NCBI RefSeq assembly: GCF_020283565.1
Contig: NC_060062.1
Span: 30,998,251-31,062,250, forward strand
Origin: Trifolium pratense
Taxonomy: Eukaryota; Streptophyta; Magnoliopsida; Fabales; Fabaceae
Reading direction: 5' to 3'
DNA: 64,000 bases
Shown here: in pieces, positions 43,454 to 54,616 of the stretch
Layout of the letters: each line of letters begins with the position of its first letter
Position numbering within the stretch: the stretch's first letter is position 1
Notes under the pieces: generated by a model
The model's input: the letters and a program-made list of their open reading frames with translations, nothing else
What the model was told of the DNA's origin: nothing
The model's database searches: none
Translations under genes and position numbers: made by a program

Positions 43454-46195
43454 CTAGGGTTTCTTAAGAAAGGCTAAGAGCTGGTCAAATTTGTCGTTCA
43501 AAGATCCCACGTTGGAAACCAGACCATCCACTTTGGATTCCAAGTTGAGGTGAGCTGTCCTTTGCCTTTCCAAACCTTCTTGCTGCTCCCTCAGAGCTTC
43601 TTGAAAGATTTGCAATTGATCAGCCACAACAGGAACTTGATCTTGAACCAAAGGCGCTTGTTCTTCAACCAAAGGTGCCTTGCCTTTATCAGAGGGTTCA
43701 CCTTCCTCTGGGTAATCAATCATCAGTACATCCTCTTGATTCTGAACAGCAAGCACATCATCCTCTGAAATGTCCTCTGGTTGCAACTCATTTGCCAACT
43801 GAGCAACTCTTGCAGCAGCTTCTTCTAACCTTTCAGACTCAGACCTCTGAGCTTCAAGACTCTGAAACAGCTTGGAGTCTATCCAGATGACTTTGAAAGC
43901 GTTCAGACGTTGTTCAGCAGCAGCAAGTGCTTCCAGCTTAGCAAGTTCAAATCCAGCATGATTAAACATGGTTAACCTTTTCAATTCAGCCCTAGCCAGA
44001 CTTTCCCTCATGAAGCTTATCACATCCAAGTCTCTTCTTCCAATCACAGCCTTAATTTCCTCAGCAGCACCATCCAAAGCATTGCAAATCCTTGCCTTAA
44101 TGCTTGAAACTTCCAAATCCACATCAGTAGGACAAACTAGAAACCTGTCCTTTAGCAAAGATAATCTAACCAAGTCATCATGAAACTGAGTGGATAGATT
44201 ACTAAAAGGGTTACATGTTGAGGGTGAAGGATTGGGAATGGTAGAGAGATTAGGTGTTTCAGTAGCAGGGTTGTCAATAATCACAACTTCTGCCTTTGAA
44301 GGCTTGGGAGCACAAGTGTGAATACGCTCAGGAGAAGCGTGTTCAGCACTTGGGTTAGGATGGGGTTCAGGGGTTGGTTCAGATGATGAGATGTCAGAAG
44401 TTGATTCAGGGTAAATATGGTCAGGAGATGGTTCAGGAGATTTATATTCAGGGGTTGGTTCGGGAGCAGGTTGTTCAGGGGTTGGTTCAGGAGCAAGTTG
44501 TTCAGGGGTTGGTTCAGGAGAGGGTTGTTTGATAGGAGAGGTTTGTTCAGCATTTGGAATATCTGGTTGAGGTTCAGATGGTGGAATGTCAGGTGATAGT
44601 TGTTGTGGTTGAGGTAGAGGTGATTTTGGTTTAGGAGATGAGCTAGATTTGTGGGTTTCATGAGAAAGAGGTTGATTATTGAGAGGGTCAGGGCTCAGAT
44701 GTTTTTCTAGTTCAGAAAGAGGGTTGTCAGAGGTTGGAATATCAGAGGTTGGTAAAATAGTTCTGAGAGGTTTGGTGTAACCTAATCCAATCTCATTTTC
44801 ATTAAAGACATACTTAGTAGACTTACCTTTACCTTTAGGAGTAGGAGCAGGTCTTTTCTTCAAACGAGCAGCCAGAGACTCTTCATCAGATTCAGTTTCC
44901 GATTCAGAGGATTCACTTTCCTCACTATCCTCTTCATCATCAACAATGATAGGCTCCTTTGATGATGGTGCAGCAGCTTTTCCAGTCAAAGCTTCATGTT
45001 TCCTCTTTGTTCTTTGCTCAGCAGTAGCTTCTTCTACCTTAACCTTCTTCTGAGCCAGAAGATCTGGTTTTTCTTGTTCAGCTTTCCTCTTTGGTTTCCT
45101 CTTAGGATTATACATGTTTACAGGAGCTGGAGGGACCATACTCCTATCAACAGTATATCCTTCTTTTCTCAGAACTTCCAGATAGTCTTGGATGATGTGC
45201 TCAACATCCATTTCAGAAATTACTGGATATCCATCCACATACAGACGATCTTCAAGACTAGCTGTAAACTCTTGTGGAGGTGGAACCACTTTGGATGAAA
45301 TGAGACGCATCTTGGTGAGGAAGCTGGCATTCAGAATTTCAGGAGTGAATTTCTTTTCAACAAGTTCCGGATGAAACTTCTTCAGATTCTCAACAACATG
45401 ACCTTGATATAGAAGGTCTGAGAGTAATCTTGGATAGGCTATAGCTGTCTTCCTCTGAGATTTGCTTAAGAAGATTGCCTCACAGATCCTCTCAAAGAAA
45501 TATTCTCCCAGATTCACCTTCATTTCTTTCAGAAGAAAGTAGATCAGATGACGATGAGTCCAGGAAATGGTATCAGTACCACCAACTCTTGGACTGATAG
45601 AAGCTAGTATGATCTTGAAAAGTACTCTGCAGACGTCAGTCAAACCCTTGACTTTACCCTTCAGTTTCAAATCTGTACACATCAGAGCCAGAAGATCATC
45701 TCTGTACCTAGTGTCCTTCTCAAAAACATCCAACTCTATCCCAGAGTTATCTAAACCAAGCAGCGCATTAAAGTGAATAGGTGAGAAAGCTAGGTTCATA
45801 CCACAGATGTTAGACCTAATTTGTTTCCCAATGAATTCCAATAAACCCATTTCTTTCCTAGATTTACCTTTTAAACTAGGATTTCTCTCAATAGCAGCAC
45901 GTTCTTCTTCCTTAGCTTCATGCTTGTCAAAAACTTTAGCTTTCATCCAGAATTTCTTCAAGAGATCTGGGTAAATAGGACCATTTAACATGCTGAAGTA
46001 TTTATCCCAACCTTGAGCGGAGAAGTAATGTTTCACATCAAACCCATTTGCCTTTATACTGTCGAAGTCGATCATCTTTTCAGAAAGGAATATGAGCTCA
46101 GATTCTGGAAACTCCATCTCGTTCCCAACGATTTGGAGATTTTTGAACATAAAAGGTGGAATCTTTGTTGACGACGAAGACGAAGGTCCAGCCAT
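43454..46195 (-). CDS. Element B envelope-like ORF, 913 residues
   Basis: Intact frame after pol on the element's sense strand. The ATG at 46,195 (MAGPSSSSSTKIPPF) is the natural start. The N-terminal about 360 residues form a folded domain (FSAQGWDKYFSMLNGPIYPD; LGEYFFERICEAIFLSKSQR) related to the C-terminal domain of element A's ORF. Then come a basic stretch, an acidic SIM-like EPIIVDDEEDSEESE near residue 415 and a Pro/Glu/Ser repeat region (PEPTPEQ units, about 570-640). A C-terminal coiled coil follows (REQQEGLERQRTAHLNLESK, about 865-913). No signal peptide or membrane anchor is visible. The gap of about 450 bp after the pol stop has no readthrough context, so expression must differ from element A. 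Function unknown. Confidence 0.85.
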   Translation of the reverse strand: MAGPSSSSSTKIPPFMFKNLQIVGNEMEFPESELIFLSEKMIDFDSIKANGFDVKHYFSAQGWDKYFSMLNGPIYPDLLKKFWMKAKVFDKHEAKEEERAAIERNPSLKGKSRKEMGLLEFIGKQIRSNICGMNLAFSPIHFNALLGLDNSGIELDVFEKDTRYRDDLLALMCTDLKLKGKVKGLTDVCRVLFKIILASISPRVGGTDTISWTHRHLIYFLLKEMKVNLGEYFFERICEAIFLSKSQRKTAIAYPRLLSDLLYQGHVVENLKKFHPELVEKKFTPEILNASFLTKMRLISSKVVPPPQEFTASLEDRLYVDGYPVISEMDVEHIIQDYLEVLRKEGYTVDRSMVPPAPVNMYNPKRKPKRKAEQEKPDLLAQKKVKVEEATAEQRTKRKHEALTGKAAAPSSKEPIIVDDEEDSEESESSESETESDEESLAARLKKRPAPTPKGKGKSTKYVFNENEIGLGYTKPLRTILPTSDIPTSDNPLSELEKHLSPDPLNNQPLSHETHKSSSSPKPKSPLPQPQQLSPDIPPSEPQPDIPNAEQTSPIKQPSPEPTPEQLAPEPTPEQPAPEPTPEYKSPEPSPDHIYPESTSDISSSEPTPEPHPNPSAEHASPERIHTCAPKPSKAEVVIIDNPATETPNLSTIPNPSPSTCNPFSNLSTQFHDDLVRLSLLKDRFLVCPTDVDLEVSSIKARICNALDGAAEEIKAVIGRRDLDVISFMRESLARAELKRLTMFNHAGFELAKLEALAAAEQRLNAFKVIWIDSKLFQSLEAQRSESERLEEAAARVAQLANELQPEDISEDDVLAVQNQEDVLMIDYPEEGEPSDKGKAPLVEEQAPLVQDQVPVVADQLQIFQEALREQQEGLERQRTAHLNLESKVDGLVSNVGSLNDKFDQLLAFLKKP

Positions 46196-46645
46196 TGTTG
46201 GAGATAGGGTAGGGTTTGGAAAACTAACGAGAGAGAAAGAAAGTTTGTTGGAGGTTTAGAGAGAATATGAAAGTGTAGGTTGTGAGAGTGAGAAGTGTGC
46301 AAGTGTATTGTGTAAGTTTTATTTAAATGCACACAGTTATCACGAAAATAGCAAATTTGGGAAGTTACGCTAATTGACAGAAAGTTGAATACCAAAAGTC
46401 ATCATTAACCACCCACTACCTGACACACGTAGACCACGTGCAGAAATTTACTCGGTAACTGCTATTTTAATGGACAACTGTTCAGCAGTGAATACTAAAC
46501 GTTTCCCACTTAAATAGTTCAGAGCCTCTGAGTTATTTAAAATTCTCTATCAGAGTCAAGTACTTCAGAGCTTGTGTTTCAGATGTTCTGACTCATAAGT
46601 TCTGATATACATAACCTCTTACACTTTAAATGCCAAAAAAAATTT

Positions 46646-48640
46646 TCATTCAGAGATTGAAAACATGTTCAGATGTTTCTTTATAAAATCAAATCTTTCA
46701 ACAGGTAAGGCTTTAGTAAATATGTCAGCCCATTGATTTTCAGTATCAACAAACTTAATATCTATAATGCCTCTCTGAACATAATCTCTGATAAAATGGT
46801 GTTTAATTTCAATATGTTTGGCTCTAGAGTGTAGGATAGGATTTTTAGATAAATGAATGGCTGCAGTATTATCACAATATAAAGGAATATTGTTACTGCT
46901 TACCTGATAATCTTCTAACTGATATTTTAACCAGAGTAGTTGTGTACAACACTTAGCTGCTGAAATGTATTCTGCTTCTGCTGTAGACAAAGCTATAGTA
47001 GTTTGTCTCTTACTAGCCCAGGAGATAAGGTTTTCACCAACAAATTGACAATTGCCACTTGTGGATTTTCTTTCAATTTTATCTCCAGCATAGTCAGCAT
47101 CACAGAATCCATTTAGCACATAATCATTGGATTTCTTATAGAGAAGTCCAAGATTAGTTGTTCCCTTCAGATATCTAAAGATTCTCTTTACAGCTGTAAG
47201 ATGAGATTCTCTAGGATCTGACTGGAATCTTGCACATAAGCATACACTGAATAAAATATCTGGTCTAGAGGCTGTCAGATAGAGTAAGGAACCAATCATA
47301 CCTTTGTAGACCTTTTGATCTACTTTTCCTTCATCATCTGACTTGCTCATGTTGGTGGTTGAGTGCATAGGAGTGTTCATTATCTTGCAGTCATCTAGAT
47401 TGAATTTCTTCAGAAGTTCCTTTGTATATTTTGATTGATGAACATAAGTTCCTTCCTTCTTCTGATTGATTTGAATTCCAAGAAGGAATTTCAATTCTCC
47501 CATCATGCTCATTTCAAATTCATCCTGCATTATCTTAGAAAAATTCTTGCACAAGGAAGCATTAGTTGAACCAAAAATAATATCATCAACATAAATTTGA
47601 ATGATTAAAATATCTTCTTTGGTTGTTTTTCTAAAGAGTGTGCAGTCAACCTTTCCTTTTTCAAAACCTTTTTCAAGAAGGAAATTACTGAGTCTATCAT
47701 ACCAAGCTCTTGGAGCTTGTTTCAGACCATACAGTGATTTCTTCAATTTAAAAACATGTTCTGGGTTTGAGATATCTTCAAAACCAGGAGGTTGCTTAAC
47801 ATACACTTCTTCAGAAATAAAACCATTTAAGAAGGCACTTTTAACATCCATCTGATACAAGGTTATTCCATGATTAACAGCATAGGATAGAAGTAACCTG
47901 ATTGCTTCAAGTCTAGCAACTGGTGCAAAGGTTTCAGTATAGTCAATCCCCTCTTGTTGACTATAACCTTGTGCAACCAATCTAGCCTTGTTTCTTACCA
48001 CTTCACCTTGTTCATTCAGCTTGTTTCTGAATACCCATTTTGTTCCAATAATGTTCTTGTGTGAAGGCTTAGGCACTAGAGTCCACACATCATTCCTTTG
48101 AAATTGATTCAGCTCTTCTTGCATTGCTACAATCCAAGCATCATCCTTCAGAGCTTCATCAATCTTTGAAGGTTCCATCATTGAGATAAGACCAACTAAT
48201 GACTCCTCATTTCTCAGTTGAGATCTTGTCTTCCTTGGACTATCCTTGTTGCCTAATATCAGTTCCTCTGGATGTGATGATTTGTATTTGAAAGTATTTC
48301 TTGGGGGCTCATCATCTTCAGACTCATCAACATCAGGTTCAGCAGATACTTCAGTTCTTGGTTGTTCAGAGTCTGTAGGAACTATTGTGTTCAGAGGTAC
48401 TTCAGAGAATGGATGTTCTGAGTAGTTTGGAATATCTGAATATTGATCCTCTGATACCTGAAATCTAGACAAACCTTCCACAAGCTCTGACACTTGGTCA
48501 GGCTCTTTGTCATCAAATTTGACATGCATAGTTTCTTCCACAGTATGTGTTTCAGAAATATACAGTCTGTATGCTTTTGAGCGCTCAGAGTATCCTATAA
48601 AGATACCCTTATAGCCTCTAGCATCAAATTTCTTAGATGG
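46646..48640 (-). pseudogene. Element B pol, RT and RNase H part (frame-separated from integrase)
   Basis: The open frame 48,541-46,646 (631 codons) continues pol in a different frame from the integrase piece. RT signatures are [28 protein letters not shown] and the [12 protein letters not shown] block. RNase H has CDADYAGD and AEAEYISAA. The C-terminus ends MFSISE and TGA. Catalytic residues are present, but the frame change near 48,640 means it cannot be made as part of one Gag-Pol without a recoding event. Confidence 0.85.
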
Positions 48641-50147
48641 ACTTTGTTATTTAAGATGTAACACGTACATCCAAACTGATGAAAATAAGAAATATCAGGT
48701 TTTCTTCCTTTGAACAATTCATAAGCAGTTTTGTTCAACTTAGATCTGATATAGATTCTATTTTGAACATAACATGCTGTGTTTACAGCTTCTGCCCATA
48801 AAAACTTTGCTACATTTGTTTCATGCATCATGGTTCTGGCCATTTCTTGCAGAGTTCTATTCTTCCTTTCTACAACCCCATTTTGTTGAGGAGTTCTAGG
48901 AGAAGAGAATTCATGCAGAATGCCATATTTTTCACAAAAGTTTTCAAAAGGTTCATTTTCAAATTCTCCACCATGATCACTTCTAACTTTTAAAATAGTG
49001 TAGCCTTTTTCATTTTGAATTTGTTTGCAGAAGATGCTAAACTCATCATAAGCTTCATCTTTTGTTCTTAGGAATTTTACCCAAGTCCATCTACTGTAGT
49101 CATCAACAATCACTAATCCATACTTCTTTCCATTGATAGAGGCAGTGTGAACTGGCCCAAAAAGATCAATGTGAAGAAGTTCCAATGGTCTTGAGGTAGA
49201 GACAATGTTCTTAGGTTTAAAAGATGATTTTGTAATCTTTCCTTTTTGACATGAACCACAAAGTGTGTTTGAGTGATATTTGATTTTAGGTAAACCTCTG
49301 ACAAGGTCAAGCTTACTAAGCTTAGAGATTAACCTCCAGTTAGCATGGCCTAACCTCTTATGCCAGATCCATTTTTCTTCACTCAAGGTCAAAAGACACA
49401 TCACTTTTTGTTCATTCAAATCAGAAAGATTAATTTTATAAACATTGTTCTTTCTCAGACCTTTGAATATCATGGAGTTATCAGATTGTTTAGACACAGT
49501 ACATGATTCCTTATTAAAGACAACTACATAACCATTGTCGCAAAATTGACTTATGCTCAATAGGTTATGTTTGAGTCCATCCACTAACCAAACATCATTA
49601 ATAGATAGGGAAGAATTACCTACTGTACCTGTACCTATTATCTTTCCCTTTTGATTACCTCCAAAGCCAACAGATCCTCCTTCTTTCATAGTCAGCTTAG
49701 AAAATAGTTGTTTGTCACCAGTCATATGCCTTGAACATCCACTATCCAAATACCATGAATGATTCATGATACTTCTTTGAGTGGCAGGCTGTATGAGAAA
49801 CAACTTTAATCATTGCGATAGAACTCTTCATCAAGGTTAATGATAAAGTCATCCCAGTATTCTTCCTCTTCATTTTCCAAGTTCTGATTGTTAACTTGAG
49901 AACTTGTCAACCATGTGTCTAGGACATAAGCCCTTCTTCCTTTGCATAGGACTTGTTTCCATACTTTAGGTAAGACATATCCTTTCCTAGTTGGTAAATC
50001 TGAATGGTACATAATTTCAGCTTTTGGTACCCATCTTTGTTTGAAATTTGTTATTGTTCCAAGATTTGGATTGTTTATGATTCCAAGATTTGTATCTATT
50101 ATCAATCCCATGTTCTGATTGATTATATCTACTGACTCTAGAATCAT
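48595..50147 (-). pseudogene. Element B pol, protease and integrase part (frameshifted)
   Basis: Two overlapping-frame pieces: 50,147-49,806 (spacer including QRWVPKAEIMYHSDL) and 49,803-48,595. The second carries the protease [17 protein letters not shown]-pre-integrase HKRLGHANW and integrase LHIDLFGP, SDHGGEF and [10 protein letters not shown]. Frame changes occur near 50,030, near 49,810 and near 48,640. Sequencing or assembly indels cannot be excluded. Confidence 0.8.
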
Positions 50148-52110
50148 AAATAATCTGAGTCTTGTACTTCATCTGAGATTTGGAGTTAGAATTTTTCTTT
50201 TTAAAAACTTCTGATGTTTTAGGTTGACTAGCTTCAGGTACTGAAGTTCCTTTGAATCCAGAATTTGAAGTCTCAGATGTTGAAGCTTTCAGAACTTCTG
50301 AACTAATGTTCTCAGGTTCTGAACAACTTCTATCTTCTGAACTTTTCTTTCCAGATCCTGAGGAACTAGGTTCCTCTGAGCTGTCAGCTTCTAAATCACT
50401 CAGATCATCATTGTCATTTTCAACAATACCAGGATTCTTTCCCTCTTCACTTGGTGGAACAACATAATAAACCCAAGATTTTCCAACCTTTTTGGCAAAG
50501 GTCTTCAGCTTTGAATATGTTCTACCATATTCATAGCCAAGTCCTTCTCCTCTATGTCTTAAAACATTATAAATTCTATTAGCAGCTTTGCTCTTCCCAA
50601 GGTTGAGATGCACAAACTGTTGAAGAGCTATTTCCTGCTCATCAATAGGTTTGTGACAAACAGCACAACCCTTTTCAAAGTCATCTACTCTATTCAGAGT
50701 TTCTTGATATAGACCTTGAAAATGTTCTGCTTGCTCAGTCAGAGTGTTAAGCTTTTCTTGTAAAACTTTTTGTTTACTTAGCACTCTGAGATGTTTCTCA
50801 ATGACCTTGTTAAGTGCAGTTATAAGTTGAGATTTAGAACAGTCAGAAAATACCTCATCAGTTACTTCTGAATCTGATTCTGATTCATCGTCTGAGTCTG
50901 CATCTGAGTCAGTTGAAGCCATCAGGGCTAGATTTGCCTCTTCTTCTTCCTCAACTTCTTCCTCAGATGATAGCTCTTCAAAGGTAGCCATCAGACTCTT
51001 TCTCAATTTACTCTTGAATTGTTGCTTCTTTGAGCTGTATCTTTTGCTTTTGTCTTTAGCAGACATTTCTGGACAATCAGCAATAAAGTGTCCTGCCTTC
51101 TTACAGTTGAAGCAGTTCTTCTGATCATCCTTTTTGCTGACAAAATTTCTGGAGCTGTTACCTCTGAAATTTCTTTTGTTAAATCTGTTCCATTGCTGAA
51201 ACTTGGTGAATAAAGCAAACTCATCCTCATTCATCTCATCCTCTTGACCATCAGCAGAAGATTCTTCTTCAATATCAAGAAGCTGAGTCTTAAGAGCCTT
51301 AGAAGTAGTCTTAGTTGACTGTAAAGCCACTGACTTAGACTTCTTCTTAGTTTCTGAGTCAGCATCCAGAACCATCTCATGGCTTCTGAGATTGCTTATC
51401 AGAGCTTCAAGACTCAGAGTCTTGAGATTTTGAGCTTCCTCTATTGCAGTGACCTTGGGTCTCCAAGCAATAGGAAGACTTCTCAGAATCTTCTGAACAT
51501 GGTCATAGGTGGAATAACTTCTCTTAAGAGCTTTAAGACCAGATACAAGGATTTGAAACCTTGTAAACATAGTCTCAATGTTTTCATCTTGTTGCATAGT
51601 GAATAGTTCATATTGCCTTATCAAAAGACTAGCTTTAGCCTCTTGAACCTTTTCATTACCATCATAGGTAGCACACATAGAATCAAAGATAGATTTAGCA
51701 GTAGACTTGTTCTCTATTCTGACATAATCCTCATGTCTAATAGCACCAACAACAATGTCCTTTACTCTATGATGCTTAGTGTAGGTTTTTAAGTTAGCTG
51801 GTGTGAGTAACTTTCTATGCTCAATGGACAACCTTCCATGTTCATTTAAGTTTTCAAAAGTTACTCCCAGCTCAACCAAATCCCACAACTCATGATCAAT
51901 AGCAGTAATATTGCTATACAGTCTTTCCTTCCACCACTCAAATAATGATGCATCACCATTGAATATAGGGGCTTTTCTATTGCCACTATGATCATGTGAT
52001 TCATTACTTAAGTAGTCATACCCAAAAGCATTTCTAGGACCACCACCAGCACCACTGGCCTCACCGGCTTCACCGGTTGTTCTAGTACTACTATCGTCTC
52101 CTCCAGACAT
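50017..52110 (-). CDS. Element B Gag, 697 residues
   Basis: Start MSGGDDSSTRTTGEAGEASG at 52,110, about 55 bases after the primer-binding site. UBN2-type Copia gag core (residues about 45-240) with FEWWKERLYSNITAIDHELW. A CCHC zinc knuckle CFNCKKAGHFIADC lies near residue 332 and an acidic/Ser stretch follows. A segment with paired cysteines (CAVCHKP) lies further on. It forms the particle shell and binds RNA. The frame ends at 50,017 where pol should continue in another frame. Confidence 0.88.
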   Translation of the reverse strand: MSGGDDSSTRTTGEAGEASGAGGGPRNAFGYDYLSNESHDHSGNRKAPIFNGDASLFEWWKERLYSNITAIDHELWDLVELGVTFENLNEHGRLSIEHRKLLTPANLKTYTKHHRVKDIVVGAIRHEDYVRIENKSTAKSIFDSMCATYDGNEKVQEAKASLLIRQYELFTMQQDENIETMFTRFQILVSGLKALKRSYSTYDHVQKILRSLPIAWRPKVTAIEEAQNLKTLSLEALISNLRSHEMVLDADSETKKKSKSVALQSTKTTSKALKTQLLDIEEESSADGQEDEMNEDEFALFTKFQQWNRFNKRNFRGNSSRNFVSKKDDQKNCFNCKKAGHFIADCPEMSAKDKSKRYSSKKQQFKSKLRKSLMATFEELSSEEEVEEEEEANLALMASTDSDADSDDESESDSEVTDEVFSDCSKSQLITALNKVIEKHLRVLSKQKVLQEKLNTLTEQAEHFQGLYQETLNRVDDFEKGCAVCHKPIDEQEIALQQFVHLNLGKSKAANRIYNVLRHRGEGLGYEYGRTYSKLKTFAKKVGKSWVYYVVPPSEEGKNPGIVENDNDDLSDLEADSSEEPSSSGSGKKSSEDRSCSEPENISSEVLKASTSETSNSGFKGTSVPEASQPKTSEVFKKKNSNSKSQMKYKTQIIYDSRVSRYNQSEHGIDNRYKSWNHKQSKSWNNNKFQTKMGTKS

Positions 52111-52163
52111 AGTGTTCTCACAAGATCTTTACTGTCTCACTGTTAAGTGAAAGTAACAGACCA

Positions 52164-52179
52164 GGCGCTCTGATGCCAA
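52164..52179 (-). promoter_or_regulatory. Element B primer-binding site
   Basis: On the minus strand TTGGCATCAGAGCGCC starts within two bases of the 5' LTR end. It is complementary to the 3' end of initiator tRNA-Met except for a single change from the canonical TGGTATCAGAGC. Confidence 0.9.
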
Positions 52180-52180
52180 T

Positions 52181-53271
52181 TGAAGGTGTGAAAACACAAG
52201 AAGGGGGGGGGGGGTTGAATTGTGTTTTAGCTAAGTTAAAACTTTTTCAAGTTCTTAACTCAACTACGTTCGCAGCGGATAAATAACACAAATAATAACA
52301 AGAGAGAGAGAGAGAGAGAAATCACACAAGCAGTTTATACTGGTTCCTCTCACAAAACGAGAGTAGTCCAGTCCCCTTGCACTTCCAAGGGAGTTCACTA
52401 TAATCACACAAGATTACACCTGCTCAAGCACACAAGCAAGAGACTTCTCAACAATGCTCAAGCACACAAGCAAGAGACTTCACACTTAAGCACACAAGCT
52501 TAAGTTTCCTCAAGTAATAGTAAAGTGTATAAAAATATACAAGTGCTCTTAGATGAACCTAAAGAGAGCAAATACAAATAATACAGAGTATTTGACTAAA
52601 GTGCAAAAACACTTGATGAAAGGTTCAGAGCTTGTATACACAGAGTTCAGAGTTTGTTCAGCGCACGTTCAATTCTTGATAAATTGTATATATGTTGTAG
52701 CTGAATCTTCTAGTATATATACTACTAGAAGAGAGTCGTTGCAAAAAGAACCGTTGGAGTTGATAATCTTTTGTCTTCAAGCAGTCTGTCTTGATGCAGT
52801 TTGGTTGTATCCAAAACTAAGAAAGAGTTTCAGGTACTTTGACTACAGCAGAGAAGACTTTCCTTATTCAGCTAACAAAAACTGAAGACCCACGTTCTCA
52901 AGATAGAACAGACAAACAGAGGGTAGCTGAACTGATCAGGCTTGAAAGGTCCTTTTCTTCATTGGTAGAAGAGTTGACTTGCAAAGAGAATCTTCACAGA
53001 TATCAAAAAGATCTTCAGACTTTGATGAAGCTTAGTAGTCAGTCAAGAAGTTCTGAAGACTCCATCCTCTGAAGGTTGTAACTTCTGAAGTCCAACATCT
53101 TCTGAGCGCTTGTGAACTTCTGAATTCACATCCTCTGAACTTCATATGATGCTTATATCTGCACACTTAAAATAAATTTTTAGTCCTTCCAATTGTTAAT
53201 TAATACTTTGTTATCATCAAAACCTTTATAGATTTAGGGGCAAACATTTTTAAATCAATTTTGTTCCAACA
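52181..53271 (-). repeat. Element B 5' LTR
   Basis: 1,091 bp, four bases longer than the 3' LTR because of a 12-G run (plus strand 52,203-52,214). Otherwise nearly identical, including the (GA)n length. Flanked outside by the CATGT duplication. Confidence 0.92.
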
Positions 53272-54616
53272 CATGTTAGCTTTGGTAAAATATATTTTTT
53301 TTGGTATTCGGATAAAATATTTTTTTAGTCCTTATATTAATTTTGATCTATATTTAAAAATAATCCTTATATTTTTAAAATTGTGTAAAAAACCTTATAC
53401 TAGTAAATTTTTCCGTTATCAAGTATGGTCATTTCTGTTTGTTTCACTAACGGAATGCTGATGTGGCAGTATGAGTTCTATTGTTTTAACGTGCTACCAA
53501 TAATGTGGTGACACGTGTCATCACTTAAATTAAATAAAAAACCTAAAAACATGTAAAACAAAAAATTAAATAAAAAAAAAACACTAAAAAAAAAAAATTA
53601 AAGCAAAACACAATGGCTAAAATTTTGTTTACTTTTTTTTCTTTTTCAGATAGCCTACTTATTAAAATATACCAACTGAACTATAAGTTTACATCCACTA
53701 ATTTTGCTTAATAGTCATTGTTAAAACACAAAATATTACTAATGAAATGATTAATGAGACATCTCCAATCGTAAGCAATGAAGGTATGAACCAACTTCCT
53801 TCTCTCATGAGTCATGAGCTATCCATGTGAAATTCTCAAATTACAACAAACTCATTAATTACTATGAGATCCTCTTGCTATATTTGAATAGTTGAGTCAT
53901 TTAATTTGATCCCATCACCTGCGCCAAATATCACCTCATATAATGTTAACAATATCGAGTACTCTCAAATTTCATGTTTTTTTCATACAAATTCTAATAT
54001 CTTCATAATGAACATGAACTTGGATATCTGCATCTCATAATTTTTTACATATATTTCTCATACATTTTTTTTATTCAACATCTTTCTCATACTTTAATTA
54101 ATTTCTCTTGCTTTTCTCACTCTTTCACGTTTATTTCTTCTCTTTTGTATTCGATCCCTAATATTAAGCAGACAAAAAATTAATCAAGCAATTCCCGAAT
54201 ATTTTTTTATGATCAAATTAATGTTTATTATTACTTTAATTTTTGTATGTAATATAATTTTTTAAAAACTTTATATAACATAATTTTTTAACTGCCCACT
54301 CAAAAATAAAATTCTAGCATTGCTAACATCATGAGCTATACTAAAATATACGGTGAAATTTTCACTACTATATAATATGTATATCATGACTATATACTAA
54401 AATATAATGTAAAAGGAGTAACTCGAGTGGGAATATTTTGTTAATGCGAGAATACAAGAAGCGATTCGAGTGCAAACACTTTGTTAATGTGAGAAATGAT
54501 AACAATCAATATTAACCGTGAGATTAAAATCAATAGTTTGCATTTAAAATGCATTCTTAATTACAAGTTGGTCATCTATGTTTAAAAAGTTTTAAATTGG
54601 TATTTTACGTTACTGA
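53272..54616. repeat. Duplicated block, alpha copy
   Basis: Non-coding AT-rich block (CATGTTAGCTTTGGTAAAAT ... GTATTTTACGTTACTGATG) that continues the sequence interrupted at 41,158 by element B. It is matched almost base for base by 59,145-60,490 (gamma) and more loosely by 57,550-59,092 (beta). It runs on into the LTR of the third Copia element. Confidence 0.85.

Larger units (their letters stand above)
41159..53271 (-). mobile_element. Element B: Sirevirus-like Ty1/copia retrotransposon, 12.1 kb
   Basis: Minus-strand element with LTRs at 52,181-53,271 (5') and 41,159-42,245 (3'). The LTRs differ, as far as I can see, only in a G-run (12 versus 8 on the plus strand) and one A/G site near 41,495/52,525. 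TSD is CATGT (41,154-41,158; 53,272-53,276). The primer-binding site, polypurine tracts, gag, pol, a large envelope-like ORF and an antisense ORF are present. Pol is frameshifted. It is a different family from element A: the LTRs do not match and ORF layout differs. Confidence 0.93.

Noticed and set aside
44281..44661. 126-codon minus-strand frame rich in Asn/Leu/Pro
   Set aside because: It is an out-of-frame reading of the Pro/Glu repeat region of the 913-residue ORF.
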